This document shows, piece by piece, positions 16,721-25,384 of a stretch of 64,000 nucleotides of DNA. The stretch is from Flavobacterium hibernum (GTDB lineage: Bacteria > Bacteroidota > Bacteroidia > Flavobacteriales > Flavobacteriaceae): NCBI RefSeq assembly GCF_000832125.1, contig NZ_JPRK01000017.1:62001-126000 (forward strand), read 5' to 3'. Every line of letters starts with the position of its first letter. The stretch's first letter is position 1. Both the position numbers and the translations under genes were made by a program. The notes beneath the pieces were generated by a model. The model had not been told where the DNA came from. It saw nothing but the letters and a program-made list of their open reading frames with translations, and searched no databases.

Positions 16721-17302
16721 TTAAACCAACCCTTTTATCTTAGCATGTTGTAATAGTAAAATAGTTTTAGCATCTGTAATTTCTCCAGATTCAATCATGG
16801 CATAAGCTTGGTCAAAAGTATATTCCAGAACCTCGATGTTTTCCTGTTCAGAAGCTAATCCACCGCCTTCGCTTACTTTCATACTTTCGTCATATTCTCC
16901 AACAAAAAGATATAAGATTTCTGTTACTGCACCTGGCGACATATAAGTTTCTACTACTTTCTGGACTTTGCTTAGGCGATATCCTGTTTCTTCTTCGGTT
17001 TCACGAATAATAGCTTGCTCAGGATGATCCTGATCTAAAAGTCCTGCACAAACCTCAATCATCATTCCGGTTTTATTTCCGTTAAGGAAAGTTGGCAAAC
17101 GAAATTGACGTGTTAGAATAACTGTTTTTTTTGTAGTGTTGTATAATAAAATTCCAGCTCCGTTTCCACGATCATAAACTTCACGAACATGTGTTTGAAT
17201 TTTTTCATTTTCTTTTTGATAACTAAATGTTACTTTGTTTAAGATGTACCAATTGTCTGATAGTAAAGAAGTTTCAGTTATTTTGATTTCCGGATTTTTC
17301 AT
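16721..17302 (-). CDS. nudK: NUDIX hydrolase, NudK-like (GDP-mannose pyrophosphatase)
   Basis: Cytosolic Mg-dependent pyrophosphohydrolase of 193 residues. The full Nudix box GX5EX7REUXEEXGU is at residues 87-107 ('GLLDQDHPEQAIIRETEEETG', first Gly to last Gly). The N-terminal dimerisation strands 'LLSDNWYILNKVTFSYQ' and the family block 'RGNGAGILLYN' and 'ILTRQFRLP' are those of NudK/ADP-ribose pyrophosphatases; 'YMSPGAVTEILYLFVGEYD' follows. NudK in E. coli hydrolyses GDP-mannose; ADP-ribose is an alternative substrate. A degenerate copy of its 3' end lies at 15490-15609. A terminator precedes it, downstream of nothing else in its direction but after purA transcription would end upstream. 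Confidence 0.9.
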   Translation of the reverse strand: MKNPEIKITETSLLSDNWYILNKVTFSYQKENEKIQTHVREVYDRGNGAGILLYNTTKKTVILTRQFRLPTFLNGNKTGMMIEVCAGLLDQDHPEQAIIRETEEETGYRLSKVQKVVETYMSPGAVTEILYLFVGEYDESMKVSEGGGLASEQENIEVLEYTFDQAYAMIESGEITDAKTILLLQHAKIKGLV

Positions 17303-17325
17303 AAGGCATATAAATTTGTATAAAA

Positions 17326-17350
17326 AAACGCCCTGATTATCAGAGCGTTT
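17326..17350 (-). terminator. Rho-independent terminator downstream of purA
   Basis: Eleven-bp stem AAACGCCCTGA / TCAGAGCGTTT (one mismatch/G-U) with a 3-nt loop. On the minus strand it is followed by a T-run. It starts 9 bp after the purA stop and precedes the NUDIX gene. Confidence 0.85.
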
Positions 17351-17358
17351 AGAGATTG

Positions 17359-18630
17359 TTATTTTGTTATCGTTTGCTTTCTGTCTGGTCCAACAGATAC
17401 AATCTTAATTGGTACACCAACTTCAGCTTCGATAAATTCAATATATTCTTTTAACTCGACTGGTAATTGATCGTAAGTTGTCATACCAGTTAAATCTGCT
17501 TGCCATCCTTTAAATTCTTTATAAACCGGAGTTACATTTTCTGGTTCGATGTTATAAGGGAAGTGAGAGATGTTTTGTCCTTTGTAGTTGTATTCAGTAC
17601 ACACTTTTAAAGTTTCGAATCCAGAAAGAACATCACCTTTCATCATCATTAATTGTGTTACTCCGTTTACCTGAACAGCATATTTAAGCGCTACTAAGTC
17701 TAACCATCCACAACGTCTTTGTCTTCCTGTAACAGATCCAAATTCGTTTCCAACTTTTGCCATTGTAGCACCAACTTCGTCAAAAAGTTCAGTTGGGAAA
17801 GGTCCGCTACCAACACGTGTAACGTATGCCTTAAAAATTCCGTAAACTTCTTTGATTTTATTAGGAGCGATTCCTAAACCAGTACAAGCTCCGGCAGCAG
17901 TAGTATTTGATGAAGTTACAAAAGGATAAGTTCCAAAATCAACATCTAATAATGAACCTTGAGCTCCTTCGCATAAAATAGATTTACCAGCTTTTTGAGC
18001 TTGGTACATATATTCTTCACTGTCAATAAAATCTAATTTTTTTAATTCTTCGATAGCTTCAAAAAACTCTTTTTCAAGTTCAGCTAAGTTGTATTGAATC
18101 GCTACATCATAAAAAGCAATCATTGCTTCATGTTTGTCAGCTAAAGCTCTGTAACGGTCTTTAAAGTCTTCTAATTCAATGTCTCCAACACGTAATCCGT
18201 TTCTACCAGTTTTGTCCATGTAAGTTGGGCCAATTCCTTTTAATGTAGAACCAATTTTTGCTTTTCCTTTAGAAGCTTCAGATGCTGCATCTAACAAGCG
18301 GTGCGTTGGCAAAATTAAATGTGCTTTTCTAGAAATGATCAATTTGCTTTTGATGTCAAGGTTAAATTTCTCTAAACCTTCAATTTCTTTTTGAAAAACT
18401 ACAGGATCTATTACAACACCATTTCCGATGATGTTTATTGATTTTTTATGAAAAATTCCAGAAGGAATGGTTCTAAGTACGTGTTTAATTCCGTCAAATT
18501 CTAATGTATGTCCTGCATTTGGTCCTCCTTGAAAACGTGCAATGATATCATAATTTGAGGTAAGAACGTCAACAATTTTCCCTTTACCTTCATCTCCCCA
18601 TTGTAATCCTAGTAATAAATCTACCGTCAT
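17359..18630 (-). CDS. purA: Adenylosuccinate synthetase
   Basis: Joins IMP and aspartate with GTP hydrolysis to give adenylosuccinate, the first step from IMP to AMP. 423 residues, full length. The GTP-binding 'GLQWGDEGKGK' near residue 8, 'QGGPNAGHT' (IMP site), 'GIGPTYMDKTGRNGLRVGD', 'ILCEGAQGSLLDVDFGTYPFV' and 'SVTGRQRRCGWLD' are all intact. It is downstream of fur in the same direction (95-bp gap) and upstream of a strong terminator. With guaB it covers both branches from IMP in this window. Confidence 0.97.
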   Translation of the reverse strand: MTVDLLLGLQWGDEGKGKIVDVLTSNYDIIARFQGGPNAGHTLEFDGIKHVLRTIPSGIFHKKSINIIGNGVVIDPVVFQKEIEGLEKFNLDIKSKLIISRKAHLILPTHRLLDAASEASKGKAKIGSTLKGIGPTYMDKTGRNGLRVGDIELEDFKDRYRALADKHEAMIAFYDVAIQYNLAELEKEFFEAIEELKKLDFIDSEEYMYQAQKAGKSILCEGAQGSLLDVDFGTYPFVTSSNTTAAGACTGLGIAPNKIKEVYGIFKAYVTRVGSGPFPTELFDEVGATMAKVGNEFGSVTGRQRRCGWLDLVALKYAVQVNGVTQLMMMKGDVLSGFETLKVCTEYNYKGQNISHFPYNIEPENVTPVYKEFKGWQADLTGMTTYDQLPVELKEYIEFIEAEVGVPIKIVSVGPDRKQTITK

Positions 18631-18725
18631 TCTGTTTTAATTTGCGTTGAGGCAATTTGAATTGCCCTACTGATTAATGTAGTTAATTTTCTTTTTTTTA
18701 TTTTGTAAATAATGCCTTTTCGGGA

Positions 18726-19193
18726 TTATTGTTTTTGCTTTTTGTTTCCGTAGAAATAAAGTGAGTGATTCGTAATTTCGATATCAAATATTTCTTCGAT
18801 TGTTTTTTTGATGGTTTGAATTCTTGGATCGCAAAATTCAATCACCTCACCAGAATCTGTCATGATAATGTGATCGTGTTGTTTATCAAAATACGATTTT
18901 TCGTAATAAGCCTGATTTTGTCCAAATTGATGTTTTCTAACCAAAGCGCAGTCCAACAATAGTTCAATCGTGTTGTATAAAGTTGCTCTACTCACACGAT
19001 AGTTCTTGTTTTTCATCTTGATATAAAGGTTTTCAATATCAAAATGTTCTTCGCTATCGTAAATTTCCTGAAGTATTGCATAACGCTCAGGAGTTTTGCG
19101 ATGCCCTTTTTGTTCAAGATACATTGTAAATACATTTTTTACAATTTCTTGATTCTTAGTGTTGTCAGTTGAAATGAGTGTCATATCCGGCAA
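18726..19193 (-). CDS. fur: Fur/PerR-family transcriptional regulator
   Basis: Metal-responsive repressor of 155 residues. The N-terminal winged helix ('HRKTPERYAILQEIYDSEEHFDIENLYIKM' region with 'VSRATLYNTIELLLDCALV') is followed by the dimerisation/metal domain with 'QHDHIIMTDSGEVIEFCDP'. The usual first structural-zinc CxxC is replaced by 'MTDSG', and the C-terminal CxxC is also missing; this is common in flavobacterial Fur proteins as I recall. It lies between relA/spoT and purA, all in one direction. Fur rather than PerR or Zur cannot be decided. Confidence 0.88.
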   Translation of the reverse strand: MPDMTLISTDNTKNQEIVKNVFTMYLEQKGHRKTPERYAILQEIYDSEEHFDIENLYIKMKNKNYRVSRATLYNTIELLLDCALVRKHQFGQNQAYYEKSYFDKQHDHIIMTDSGEVIEFCDPRIQTIKKTIEEIFDIEITNHSLYFYGNKKQKQ

Positions 19194-19272
19194 AGATAAA
19201 TTTTTATTTTTAATGAATAAAAGTTTCGTGTTTAAAGTTTAGTTATAAAACCCTTATAGATAGGTTAAAAAG

Positions 19273-21492
19273 TTAGGTTCTATATTCTCTGGTAACTTTA
19301 TCAACTCCATCAATTTTTTTAATTGCATTGATCATTTTTTTCAAAATCGTATTATTTTGAACAATAACTGCAATTTGTCCGTGAAAAATTCCTGCATCTG
19401 TACTTAACGAAATACTCTGGATATTTACACTCATATTGTTCGAAATCACCCTTGTTAATTGGTTTGTAAGTCCTAAAACATCCATTCCTGTAATGTTGAT
19501 AATGGCTTTAAATTCTTCCTGAGAAGAGTCAATCCATTTGGCACTCATGATACGATATGCATAGTTTGACTGCATTCCAATTGCGTTTGGACAATCTTTT
19601 TTATGTACTTTAATTCCCTCGTTTATAGTTACAAAACCAAAAACGTCGTCTCCCGGAATTGGGTTACAACATGGCGAAAGTTTATAATCTAGTTTATCAT
19701 GTTCAGTTCCAAAAACCAACATGTCATAATTACTGCTAATGACAGGTTTATGAATGTCATCGTCTGCAGTATCCTTATTTCTTTTAATTTTATTTTTAAA
19801 GAAATTGATAAACGAGTTGCTTTTTTGCGCTGCGTAATCCTTTAATTGCTGATTCTCGATTGCACCAATTCCAACTCTGTAAAATAAATCTAAACTGGTT
19901 TTAAGCTTGAAAAAGTTAACGAGTTCATTGATTACTTGTTCACTAATCGTTATTTTTAAATGCTTAAGTTTTCGGGTAAGTAATTCTTTACCTTCTTCGG
20001 CAATTTTCTTGGTGTTCTCGTTAAGAACATTTTTAATTTTATTTTTGGCTCTCGAAGTGGTTACATATTCTAACCAGTTTACCGTTGGTTTTTGGTTTGC
20101 AGATGTAATTACTTCGACCTGATCGCCACTTTTTAATTCGTGATTTAACGGAACCAAACGACCATTGACACGTGTTCCTCTGGTTTTAATTCCAATCTCA
20201 GAGTGAATACTAAAGGCAAAGTCAAGAGATGTGGCGCCTTTTGGCAACGATTTGATTTCTCCTTTTGGCGTAAAGACAAAGATTTCTTTTGAATATAAAT
20301 TCATTTTAAAATCTTCGACAAAATCTACCGCATTGGTTTCCTGATTTTCTAATGCTTCGCGAAGTAAATTCAACCAAACGTCCAAACCGCTTTCTTCGGT
20401 TGCTCCGTTTTTGTATTTGTAATGTGCTGCATAACCTTTCTCTGCAATTTCATCCATACGTTCGCTTCGTACCTGCACTTCGACCCAGCGACCTTTTGGT
20501 CCCATAACGGTAATGTGCAAAGCTTCATATCCAGTTGATTTTGGAGAAGAAATCCAATCGCGTAAACGACTCGGACTTGGTCTGTAGTGATCTGTAACGA
20601 TCGAATATATTTTCCAGGCCACAAACTTTTCGTCGTGCGGATCTGATTTGTAAACAATTCTTAAGGCAAATTTGTCATATACTTCGTCGAAACTAACGTT
20701 CTGAGCACGCATTTTTCGGCGAATCGAATAAATAGATTTCGGACGACCTTTTATAATATAATCGATTCCTTCACTATCTAAAGATTTCTTTAAAACATCT
20801 GAAATGTCTTTGATATAAGCATCCTGCTCTTCTTTAGTTTCTCTAATCTTGCTTACAATATCATTGTAAACGGCCGGTTCAGTATATTTTAATCCTAAAT
20901 CTTCCAATTTAGTTTTAATATTATAAAGTCCTAAACGATGGGCGAGAGGAGCATAGATATAAAGTGTTTCTGAGGCAATTTTAGTTTGTTTGTATTCTGC
21001 CATCGAATCCATGGTTTGCATATTGTGCAAACGATCCGCCAATTTTATTAAAATTACGCGAACATCATCATTCAAAGTCAGGATCATTTTTCTAAAATTC
21101 TCTGCCTGCATAGAAGCATTTAGATCTTTTTGAACCAATGAAATTTTGGTCAAACCTTCGACCAACTGAGCCACTTTTGGATTAAACAAACGTTCGATAT
21201 CTTCGACCGTCATAGGCGTATCTTCGACAACATCGTGCAATAAAGCCGCAGCAATCGAAGTCGCTCCCAAACCAATTTCTGAGGCAACAATTTTTGCAAC
21301 TGCAATAGGATGAAAGATATACGCTTCGCCAGATTTCCGTCTTTGCTCTTTATGAGCATCAACAGCAACATCAAATGCTTTACGGATAAGTTTTTTGTCG
21401 GTTGGGCTTAAAGTCTGATAACTGATTCGAAGTAATTCTTTATACTCTTGCGCAATTGCTTTATTTTCTTTTTCAATATCTATTTCTATCAT
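19273..21492 (-). CDS. relA/spoT: Bifunctional (p)ppGpp synthetase/hydrolase (RelA/SpoT)
   Basis: Makes and breaks down the alarmone (p)ppGpp. About 739 residues from the ATG at 21492, chosen because 'MIEIDIEKENKAIAQEYKELL' is the usual start; an in-frame ATG at 21507 would add five residues. Domains in order: HD hydrolase ('YIFHPIAVAKI', 'ALLHDVVEDT', 'KLADRLHNMQTM'), synthetase ('KGRPKSIYSIRRKM', 'FALRIVYKS', 'SPKSTGYEALHITVMG'), TGS ('EIFVFTPKGEIKSLPKGAT'), zinc-finger/helical part ('KLSPCCNPIPGDDVFGF') and C-terminal ACT. HD and synthetase motifs are both intact, so the enzyme should be bifunctional. fur and purA follow downstream. Confidence 0.96.
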   Translation of the reverse strand: MIEIDIEKENKAIAQEYKELLRISYQTLSPTDKKLIRKAFDVAVDAHKEQRRKSGEAYIFHPIAVAKIVASEIGLGATSIAAALLHDVVEDTPMTVEDIERLFNPKVAQLVEGLTKISLVQKDLNASMQAENFRKMILTLNDDVRVILIKLADRLHNMQTMDSMAEYKQTKIASETLYIYAPLAHRLGLYNIKTKLEDLGLKYTEPAVYNDIVSKIRETKEEQDAYIKDISDVLKKSLDSEGIDYIIKGRPKSIYSIRRKMRAQNVSFDEVYDKFALRIVYKSDPHDEKFVAWKIYSIVTDHYRPSPSRLRDWISSPKSTGYEALHITVMGPKGRWVEVQVRSERMDEIAEKGYAAHYKYKNGATEESGLDVWLNLLREALENQETNAVDFVEDFKMNLYSKEIFVFTPKGEIKSLPKGATSLDFAFSIHSEIGIKTRGTRVNGRLVPLNHELKSGDQVEVITSANQKPTVNWLEYVTTSRAKNKIKNVLNENTKKIAEEGKELLTRKLKHLKITISEQVINELVNFFKLKTSLDLFYRVGIGAIENQQLKDYAAQKSNSFINFFKNKIKRNKDTADDDIHKPVISSNYDMLVFGTEHDKLDYKLSPCCNPIPGDDVFGFVTINEGIKVHKKDCPNAIGMQSNYAYRIMSAKWIDSSQEEFKAIINITGMDVLGLTNQLTRVISNNMSVNIQSISLSTDAGIFHGQIAVIVQNNTILKKMINAIKKIDGVDKVTREYRT

Positions 21493-21659
21493 AACGGCAT
21501 AGTTCAAGTACTAAAAATAGGAAAAAAAATGTATATACACAAGGATTTGAAACTTAGATTTTAGATTTTAGATATCAGATTTTTGATTGATAAAATGGAC
21601 TTATATTTGTCCAAAATAGATTTGAAAAGCTGTTTTTTATGAAAAGCAGAAAAGAAAAA

Positions 21660-21694
21660 TTTTAGATTAAAAACCACAAGTTTTTAATCTAAAA
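21660..21694 (-). terminator. Rho-independent terminator of the beta-lactamase-like gene
   Basis: A perfect 15-bp stem (21660-21674 with 21680-21694, TTTTAGATTAAAAAC) with a 5-nt loop lies just past the stop at 21703 on the minus strand. Related 'TTAGATTTTAGAT' words are scattered nearby at 21550-21580. Confidence 0.7.
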
Positions 21695-21702
21695 TCTAAA
21701 AA

Positions 21703-23241
21703 TTACTCTTTCGAAAAATCTAAATCCTGAAAGTCATAACTGAAATCCGTTAATTCAGAAATTGGAAGCATTTTTAAGTTAATGACTTTTCCGTTTTCAT
21801 CGTATTTGAAAAGTAGATGAGCATCTGCGTGGAAAAAAGCGTTATTCCATTTTACCACGTAGTTTCCATCTTTGTAGAAAAAAACTTCACCTGCCAGTTG
21901 AGGAGAACGTTTTGAAGCAAAATATACTTTTCCTTTTTTCTCCGTAATAGTAACTTCTCCAAACCAATTGTCTTTGTAAGTTCCTGTAATTTTAGAAAAA
22001 TCAGTTTTTACTTTGTCTTTTTTATTTTTGGCAACAGTAGTCCAAACTTCGTCTGTAACTTTGTCAGCAGATTCTTCGCTGGCTTTCATTTTGTTGCTGT
22101 AAACCGTTACATAATCATCAGACTTAATGCCTAAATAACTGTCTTTAATTGTATTTGTAATAGCGCTAAAAGCTGCTCCGGATTGCTGATTAGTCAATAC
22201 AATAATTCCCAATCCTAATTCCGGAATCAAAGTCGTTTGCGTAACATTTCCTTCTAAACCTCCAGTATGCGAAACTTGTTTGTATCCTTTTATATCATTT
22301 AAAAACCATCCTAAACCATACCCGTTAAAATGAGTGTTATAAGGAGGTCTTGTTTTTGTTGGAATAATCGTTTGTAATTGCCACATTTCATCGTGTTCTT
22401 TTTCAGAAAACAATTGTTTGTTATCGCCGTATTTTCCGTTATTGATTTGCACAATAGCCCATTTACTCAAATCGTTTACACTAGAATAAATTCCGGCAGC
22501 TCCATCAAAAAGCTGATTTTCATAGCGTTTTATAGTTTTTAGTTTTCCATCAAGCGGAACGTGAGGCGTAATTACGTTTGTAGTATCTTTTAATCGTTTT
22601 ACAGATGCGACACTATTATTCATTTCCAAAGGTTTCATGATGCGTTCTTCAACAAAATCCGCCCAAGTTTTGCCACTTACAACATGCACAATTTCGCCTG
22701 CAATAATGTACATTAAATTATCATAATCGTATTTGGTTCTAAAGCTCGAAACAGGTTTTAAATATCTTAAATTATGAATGATATCTTGTGCTTTAAAATC
22801 GCTTCCGTCAGGCCAAATCATTAAATCTCCCGCGCCAAGACCAAGTCCGCTTCTGTGTGTTAGTAAATCACGAATAGTAAATTCACGCGTTACAAAATCA
22901 TCATACATTTTAAAATCAGGAAGGTATTGTATCACTTTATCGTCCCATTTTATTTTGCCTTCGTCTACCAGCATCGCAAGAGCTGCAGATGTAAAAGCTT
23001 TGCTGTTTGACGCAATTCCAAAAAGAGTATTAGCATCTACTTTTTGTTGTGTTGTAACCGATTTTACACCGTAACCTTTTGCCAAAACTACTTTTCCGTC
23101 TTTTACAATTGCAACAGCAATTCCGGGAACGTCAAAGGCTTTTATGGTGCGATTTACCAATTCATCTACTTCTTGATTTGAAATCTGTGCAGAAGCTGTA
23201 AGACCTAAAAGAAACAGTACTAGAAATAATTTACAATTCAT
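21703..23241 (-). CDS. Serine hydrolase of the class C beta-lactamase / PBP4* family
   Basis: Secreted serine hydrolase of about 512 residues. I start it at the ATG at 23241, which opens a signal peptide ('CKLFLVLFLLGLTASAQ'); the longer frame to 23289 would overlap the next gene. The beta-lactamase domain has SxxK 'SNSK' (Ser78, Lys81), the Tyr-x-Asn block 'YDYDNLMY' and the third-motif 'HTGG'. A C-terminal beta-rich region of the DUF3471 type starts near 'ITGTYKDNWFGEVTITEKKG'. These proteins are usually esterases, D-aminopeptidases or peptidoglycan hydrolases; beta-lactam hydrolysis is not implied. A strong terminator follows. Confidence 0.88.
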   Translation of the reverse strand: MNCKLFLVLFLLGLTASAQISNQEVDELVNRTIKAFDVPGIAVAIVKDGKVVLAKGYGVKSVTTQQKVDANTLFGIASNSKAFTSAALAMLVDEGKIKWDDKVIQYLPDFKMYDDFVTREFTIRDLLTHRSGLGLGAGDLMIWPDGSDFKAQDIIHNLRYLKPVSSFRTKYDYDNLMYIIAGEIVHVVSGKTWADFVEERIMKPLEMNNSVASVKRLKDTTNVITPHVPLDGKLKTIKRYENQLFDGAAGIYSSVNDLSKWAIVQINNGKYGDNKQLFSEKEHDEMWQLQTIIPTKTRPPYNTHFNGYGLGWFLNDIKGYKQVSHTGGLEGNVTQTTLIPELGLGIIVLTNQQSGAAFSAITNTIKDSYLGIKSDDYVTVYSNKMKASEESADKVTDEVWTTVAKNKKDKVKTDFSKITGTYKDNWFGEVTITEKKGKVYFASKRSPQLAGEVFFYKDGNYVVKWNNAFFHADAHLLFKYDENGKVINLKMLPISELTDFSYDFQDLDFSKE

Positions 23242-23257
23242 AATTTTAAATTTATAA

Positions 23258-24049
23258 TTAATTAAATCCTCGTTGACGTTTGGCTTCAAAAATTAAAATG
23301 GCAGCTGCGACAGATACATTCATGCTGTCAATTTCGCCTTGCATAGGTATAATGATATTTTGCGTAGCGGCATCACGCCAATCCTGCGTTAAACCGGTTG
23401 CTTCTGTACCCACAACTAATGCAGTTGGAGTAGTAAAGTCTTGTGTATGATATGAAGTCGAATTTTGTAAAGTAGCGCAATAAAAATCAATCTTTTTTTC
23501 TTTCAAGAAAGCAATGATTTCTGCTGTAGTTCCTGTTGCTATTTGATTGGTAAACAAACAACCAACGCTCGAACGCACAATATTTGGATTGTATAAATCA
23601 CTTTTTGGATTGGCGATTAATACGGCATCAAGATTTGCAGCATCTGCGGTGCGCAAAAGCGCTCCAATGTTCCCTGGTTTTTCGGGAGCTTCGGCTACTA
23701 AAATCAATGGATTTTTAGATAGTTTTAAATCCGATAATGACATTGATTTTGTTTTGGCTATTGCCAAAATACCTTCGGTTGTGTCACGATAGGCAAGTTT
23801 TTGATACACTTCCTTATTAATCTCAATTAGCGGAACTGGTGAGTTTACTAATTTATTGATTTGATTTTCAGTTACTAATTCCGGTAAAAACAAAACCGTT
23901 TCTATTTCGTAACCGCCTTTTATTGCCAATGAAATTTCTCGTAAACCTTCAATCAAAAATGTTCCGGTTTGTTTTCTGGCTTTGGCTTTTTCTTGAAGTA
24001 AAACTAGCGATTTAATAAACGGATTTTGTATTGAAGTAATTTGTTTCAT
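23258..24049 (-). CDS. TrmH-family (SpoU) RNA methyltransferase
   Basis: SAM-dependent 2'-O-ribose RNA methyltransferase of 263 residues, SPOUT fold. The N-terminal substrate-binding part ('FLIEGLREISLAIKGGYEIE') is followed by the methyltransferase domain with motif 1 'PGNIGALLRTADAANLDAVL', motif 2 'LVVGTEATGL' and motif 3 'IPMQGEIDSMNVSVAAAI' (the SAM-binding knot). RNA target not identifiable; rRNA is usual. Its ATG is immediately preceded by a repetitive A-rich leader (24050-24145). The 3' end lies 17 bp from the start of the beta-lactamase gene, same direction. Confidence 0.9.
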   Translation of the reverse strand: MKQITSIQNPFIKSLVLLQEKAKARKQTGTFLIEGLREISLAIKGGYEIETVLFLPELVTENQINKLVNSPVPLIEINKEVYQKLAYRDTTEGILAIAKTKSMSLSDLKLSKNPLILVAEAPEKPGNIGALLRTADAANLDAVLIANPKSDLYNPNIVRSSVGCLFTNQIATGTTAEIIAFLKEKKIDFYCATLQNSTSYHTQDFTTPTALVVGTEATGLTQDWRDAATQNIIIPMQGEIDSMNVSVAAAILIFEAKRQRGFN

Positions 24050-24145
24050 TTTTTTTAAAGGTACTAAGTTTCTGAGCCGCTAAGGTACTGAGTTTTTTTT
24101 AAAATAGGAGCAAAGGTTAAGAGAGGCAAAGGTTCAAAGGTTTTC
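24050..24145 (-). repeat. Repetitive leader of the TrmH gene
   Basis: On the minus strand the segment reads CCTTTGAACCTTTGCC, later TTAACCTTTGCTCC, then AGTACCTTAGCGG and AGTACCTTTAAAAAAA directly before the ATG. Closely similar leaders stand before the genes starting at 26470 (minus), 49620 and 50215 (plus). Confidence 0.7.
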
Positions 24146-24163
24146 TTTATGTACGGTTAAAAA

Positions 24164-24413
24164 AGTTTGCCACGAATTACACGAATTTCCACTAATTTTT
24201 CTTCGTATTGAAGTAAAAAATAATTCGTGAAAATTCGTGTAATTTGTGGCGAAAAAAACTATTTTTCAGTTCGAGTAGTTTAGTTTTTGTCTGAAATATT
24301 TTTAGAATTGAATAAAAAAAGTTTGCCACAAATTATACGAATTTCCGCTAATTTTTGTCCGTATTGAAGTACAAACTAATTCGTGCAAATTCGTGTAATT
24401 CGTGGCAAAAAAA
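24164..24413. repeat. Two tandem inverted repeats of the GCCACGAATT family
   Basis: Copy A has arms 24169-24188 and 24231-24250 (GCCACGAATTACACGAATTT and its inverse, one G-U). Copy B has arms 24325-24344 and 24387-24406. The two copies are direct repeats 156 bp apart and share the inner words CTAATTTTT and CGTATTGAAGTA. Copy B ends at the stop codon of the DUF2167 gene. Related arms occur at 29150-29211 and 49505-49553. The whole stretch 24050-24413 has no gene. Confidence 0.85.
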
Positions 24414-25346
24414 CTATTCTTCTTTAGGATTGTTTTCTTCTAGTAATGCTGTTTCTTCTTCCTGAGGTCTTGTTGTAACTTGATCTTTTTTGCCGAATAA
24501 AAATTTTCTTAACCCTGCAAAAGCTGCAGCGATTGCCAAGAATATTACTTTTCCGAATTTAGCAATGATCGCAAAGAAACCTACTTTTGCAAGCACTTTT
24601 CCGGCTACTAATCCGCCAATAGTCCAGGCCGCAACAGTATCAGTATCGGCATCAAAATCTAAGTATTTGTGTCCGTCATTAAATTCGACACTTTTTAGGA
24701 TTCCCGGAATACTGGCTTTAACTTCTGCAAGTTGTCCCATTCCTGCTACTGCCGAAATATTATACATTCCTTTTCTTCCTAAAACTCTTAGATCATAATT
24801 TAAAGTATTGGTTTCGTCCTGACCAAATTTTAATTCTTTTGCCCAGTGTAATACTTTTAAATTATTATCATAGTATGGTTTTGAAGCCCAACCAACTAAT
24901 TCTACTGCCGAATATCCGCCTTTTTTTCGTTCTTCATTTTCTGCTTTTGTATCCTCTTTCATGGTTTTTAGCAAATCATCATAATCGATGTCGCCGGCAT
25001 CATCATCTTTTACAAAACCATCTCCCTGATAACTTATTACAAACATCCAGCTATTAGCATGTGTAACGCCTTTAGCATCAGGAACAAGTGATCCTAGAAC
25101 GGTCTTGTCTTCGGGATTTCCCCATAAATTACTTAAAACGTCTTGTGTTTGTGCAGCATTCAAAAATTTAAATCCTTTAGGAACATTCAGCGTTCCTTCG
25201 CCTTCGGGTAATTTAATTTTTCCGGATTCGTATTTTAAAGATTTTTCGATATTCTCGTAATATGCAACAAGAGTATCTGGTTTTTGTGCAATTATTTTCG
25301 GAATAAAAGCGGCAAATAATAATAAAAATAATAAGGTTTTTTTCAT
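24414..25346 (-). CDS. DUF2167 family membrane protein
   Basis: Protein of 310 residues with a signal peptide ('FLLLFAAFIPKIIAQ') and a C-terminal membrane region ('AAWTIGGLVAGKVLAKVG' plus 'VIFLAIAAAFAGLRKFLF'), ending in a charged tail ('EEETALLEENNPKEE'). The central domain with 'LSNLWGNPEDKTVLGSLVP', 'YQGDGFVKDDDAGDIDYDDL', 'VELVGWASKPYYDNNLKVLH' and 'LNYDLRVLGRKGMYNISAVA' is DUF2167. Function unknown; likely an envelope protein. The downstream gene boundary is the inverted-repeat pair at 24164-24413. Confidence 0.85.
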   Translation of the reverse strand: MKKTLLFLLLFAAFIPKIIAQKPDTLVAYYENIEKSLKYESGKIKLPEGEGTLNVPKGFKFLNAAQTQDVLSNLWGNPEDKTVLGSLVPDAKGVTHANSWMFVISYQGDGFVKDDDAGDIDYDDLLKTMKEDTKAENEERKKGGYSAVELVGWASKPYYDNNLKVLHWAKELKFGQDETNTLNYDLRVLGRKGMYNISAVAGMGQLAEVKASIPGILKSVEFNDGHKYLDFDADTDTVAAWTIGGLVAGKVLAKVGFFAIIAKFGKVIFLAIAAAFAGLRKFLFGKKDQVTTRPQEEETALLEENNPKEE

Positions 25347-25384
25347 TTTGGTAGATTGGTTTTGGTTGGTTTATGGTTGTTAAT

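Noticed and set aside
23242..23289. Upstream extension of the beta-lactamase-like gene
   Set aside because: It overlaps the start of the TrmH gene region and adds 16 residues ahead of a good signal peptide that begins at the ATG at 23241.
24490..24798. Open frame antisense to the DUF2167 gene
   Set aside because: Shadow of the real gene; no signal or known domain in its translation.
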